Shown here one piece after another: positions 6,147 through 6,454 of a stretch of 6,454 bases of DNA. The stretch is from assembly GCA_021798675.1 (NCBI GenBank), contig JAJZGE010000112.1, positions 1 through 6,454 on the forward strand, in the 5' to 3' direction. Source of the stretch: Pseudomonadota bacterium. GTDB lineage: Bacteria > Pseudomonadota > Gammaproteobacteria > Xanthomonadales > Rhodanobacteraceae. A program made the position numbers and the translations under genes. Within the stretch, counting starts at the first letter, position 1. Every line of letters starts with the position of its first letter. The notes beneath the pieces are model-generated. The model did no database searches, was not told where the DNA came from, and saw only the letters and a list, made by a program, of their open reading frames with translations.

Positions 6147-6183
6147 GACCGCACTCCTCAATTCTGCGACCATCCGTGCCGCA

Positions 6184-6396
6184 TCAATAATGCGGCGGCG
6201 GCGGTTCGCTGTGCGGGTCGGATGCGGGGCCAAGACGCGCGCTCTGCAGTTCCTGGCGCAGCAGGTGCAGCAGGCGTTCCAGCTCGACGATGCGCATCGC
6301 CTGCTCGGCGTCGGCGGCAGCGAGCGCCTGCACCGTGTCGTCGATGAAGGTCAGCCGCACCTCGAGATCGGCCAGGCGCTGCTCGATCGCGTCCAT
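6184..6396 (-). CDS. slyX: SlyX family protein
   Basis: A 70-aa SlyX homologue, the usual length for the family, whose function is unknown. It opens with MDAIEQRLADLEVRL, and residues 1-52 carry heptad-like Leu/Ile/Val spacing expected of a coiled coil. It ends in the family-typical PPPPHY (65-70) after a Pro/Ser-rich linker, which makes the identification firm despite the small size. The ATG at 6394-6396 overlaps the stop of the gene before it (TGATG), so translation is probably coupled; no clear Shine-Dalgarno is visible. The next gene on the strand is the DUF2058 gene. E. coli slyX lies beside slyD, but no slyD is seen in this window. Confidence 0.92.
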   Translation of the reverse strand: MDAIEQRLADLEVRLTFIDDTVQALAAADAEQAMRIVELERLLHLLRQELQSARLGPASDPHSEPPPPHY

Positions 6397-6454
6397 CAGC
6401 GCATCGCCTGAAGGCTACGGCCACGGCCGATGCCGTAATAGGCCAAGCCCGCCT
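6396..6454 (-). CDS. C-terminal end of an unidentified gene (5' part outside window)
   Basis: Only the last 19 codons are visible, reading AGLAYYGIGRGRSLQAMR before the TGA at 6396-6398. That TGA shares its A with the slyX ATG (TGATG), the tight overlap typical of co-translated genes, which is the main reason to believe the frame. Of the other two minus frames, one has a stop in this stretch and the other runs on antisense to nothing and overlaps slyX in the wrong frame. Too little is visible to name a family. Confidence 0.55.
   Translation of the reverse strand, partial: AGLAYYGIGRGRSLQAMR

Noticed and set aside
1..6454. Mobile elements, CRISPR arrays, tRNA or rRNA genes, defence or toxin-antitoxin systems
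   Set aside because: None was seen on either strand. The coding content is consistent throughout with a core chromosome and shows no boundary of foreign composition.

Overview
The window is GC-rich, densely coding gammaproteobacterial chromosome. The mix of an RpoE/AlgU-type sigma factor, a c-di-GMP GGDEF-EAL protein, a fused FadB/FadJ-type beta-oxidation enzyme, a DUF2058 (YaiL-like) protein and SlyX suggests the Xanthomonadales/Lysobacterales, possibly Rhodanobacteraceae (Dyella/Rhodanobacter-like). That placement is inferred from protein resemblance and base composition, not from a search. I see no mobile element, CRISPR array, tRNA or rRNA.

Layout, left to right. Positions 1-351 (minus) hold the N-terminal part of rpoE, cut by the window edge. 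Just upstream of it, at 395-421, is an essentially perfect sigma-E/AlgU-type promoter (GAACTT, 16 bp, TCTGA on the minus strand), so the sigma factor very probably drives its own transcription. Positions 479-3192 (minus) form a tightly coupled two-gene operon. The first gene is a 167-aa protein of unknown function that looks to me like a free-standing version of the non-ATPase N-terminal region of Ycf46-type AAA proteins. The second, joined by an ATGA overlap, is a 737-aa pseudo-receiver/GAF-like/GGDEF/EAL protein. Its GGDEF motif reads AGDEF, the I-site is kept, and the EAL active site looks complete.

A 201-bp divergent promoter region (3193-3393) separates this operon from a plus-strand gene at 3394-5457. 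That gene encodes a 687-aa fused enoyl-CoA hydratase/3-hydroxyacyl-CoA dehydrogenase with all recognisable catalytic residues. No thiolase gene follows it. Instead a hairpin at 5482-5504 lies between it and the convergent minus-strand DUF2058 gene (5524-6072).

Upstream of the DUF2058 gene is a 111-bp gap with a perfect 10-bp-arm inverted repeat (6101-6124) and a possible 12-codon leader ORF. Beyond it lie slyX (6184-6396) and the last 19 codons of an unidentified gene whose stop overlaps the slyX start (TGATG).

The most unusual part is the two-gene c-di-GMP operon: a small uncharacterised protein translationally coupled to a bifunctional-looking enzyme whose receiver domain cannot be phosphorylated in the normal way. 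Next come the leader structure before the DUF2058 gene and the rpoE autoregulatory promoter.
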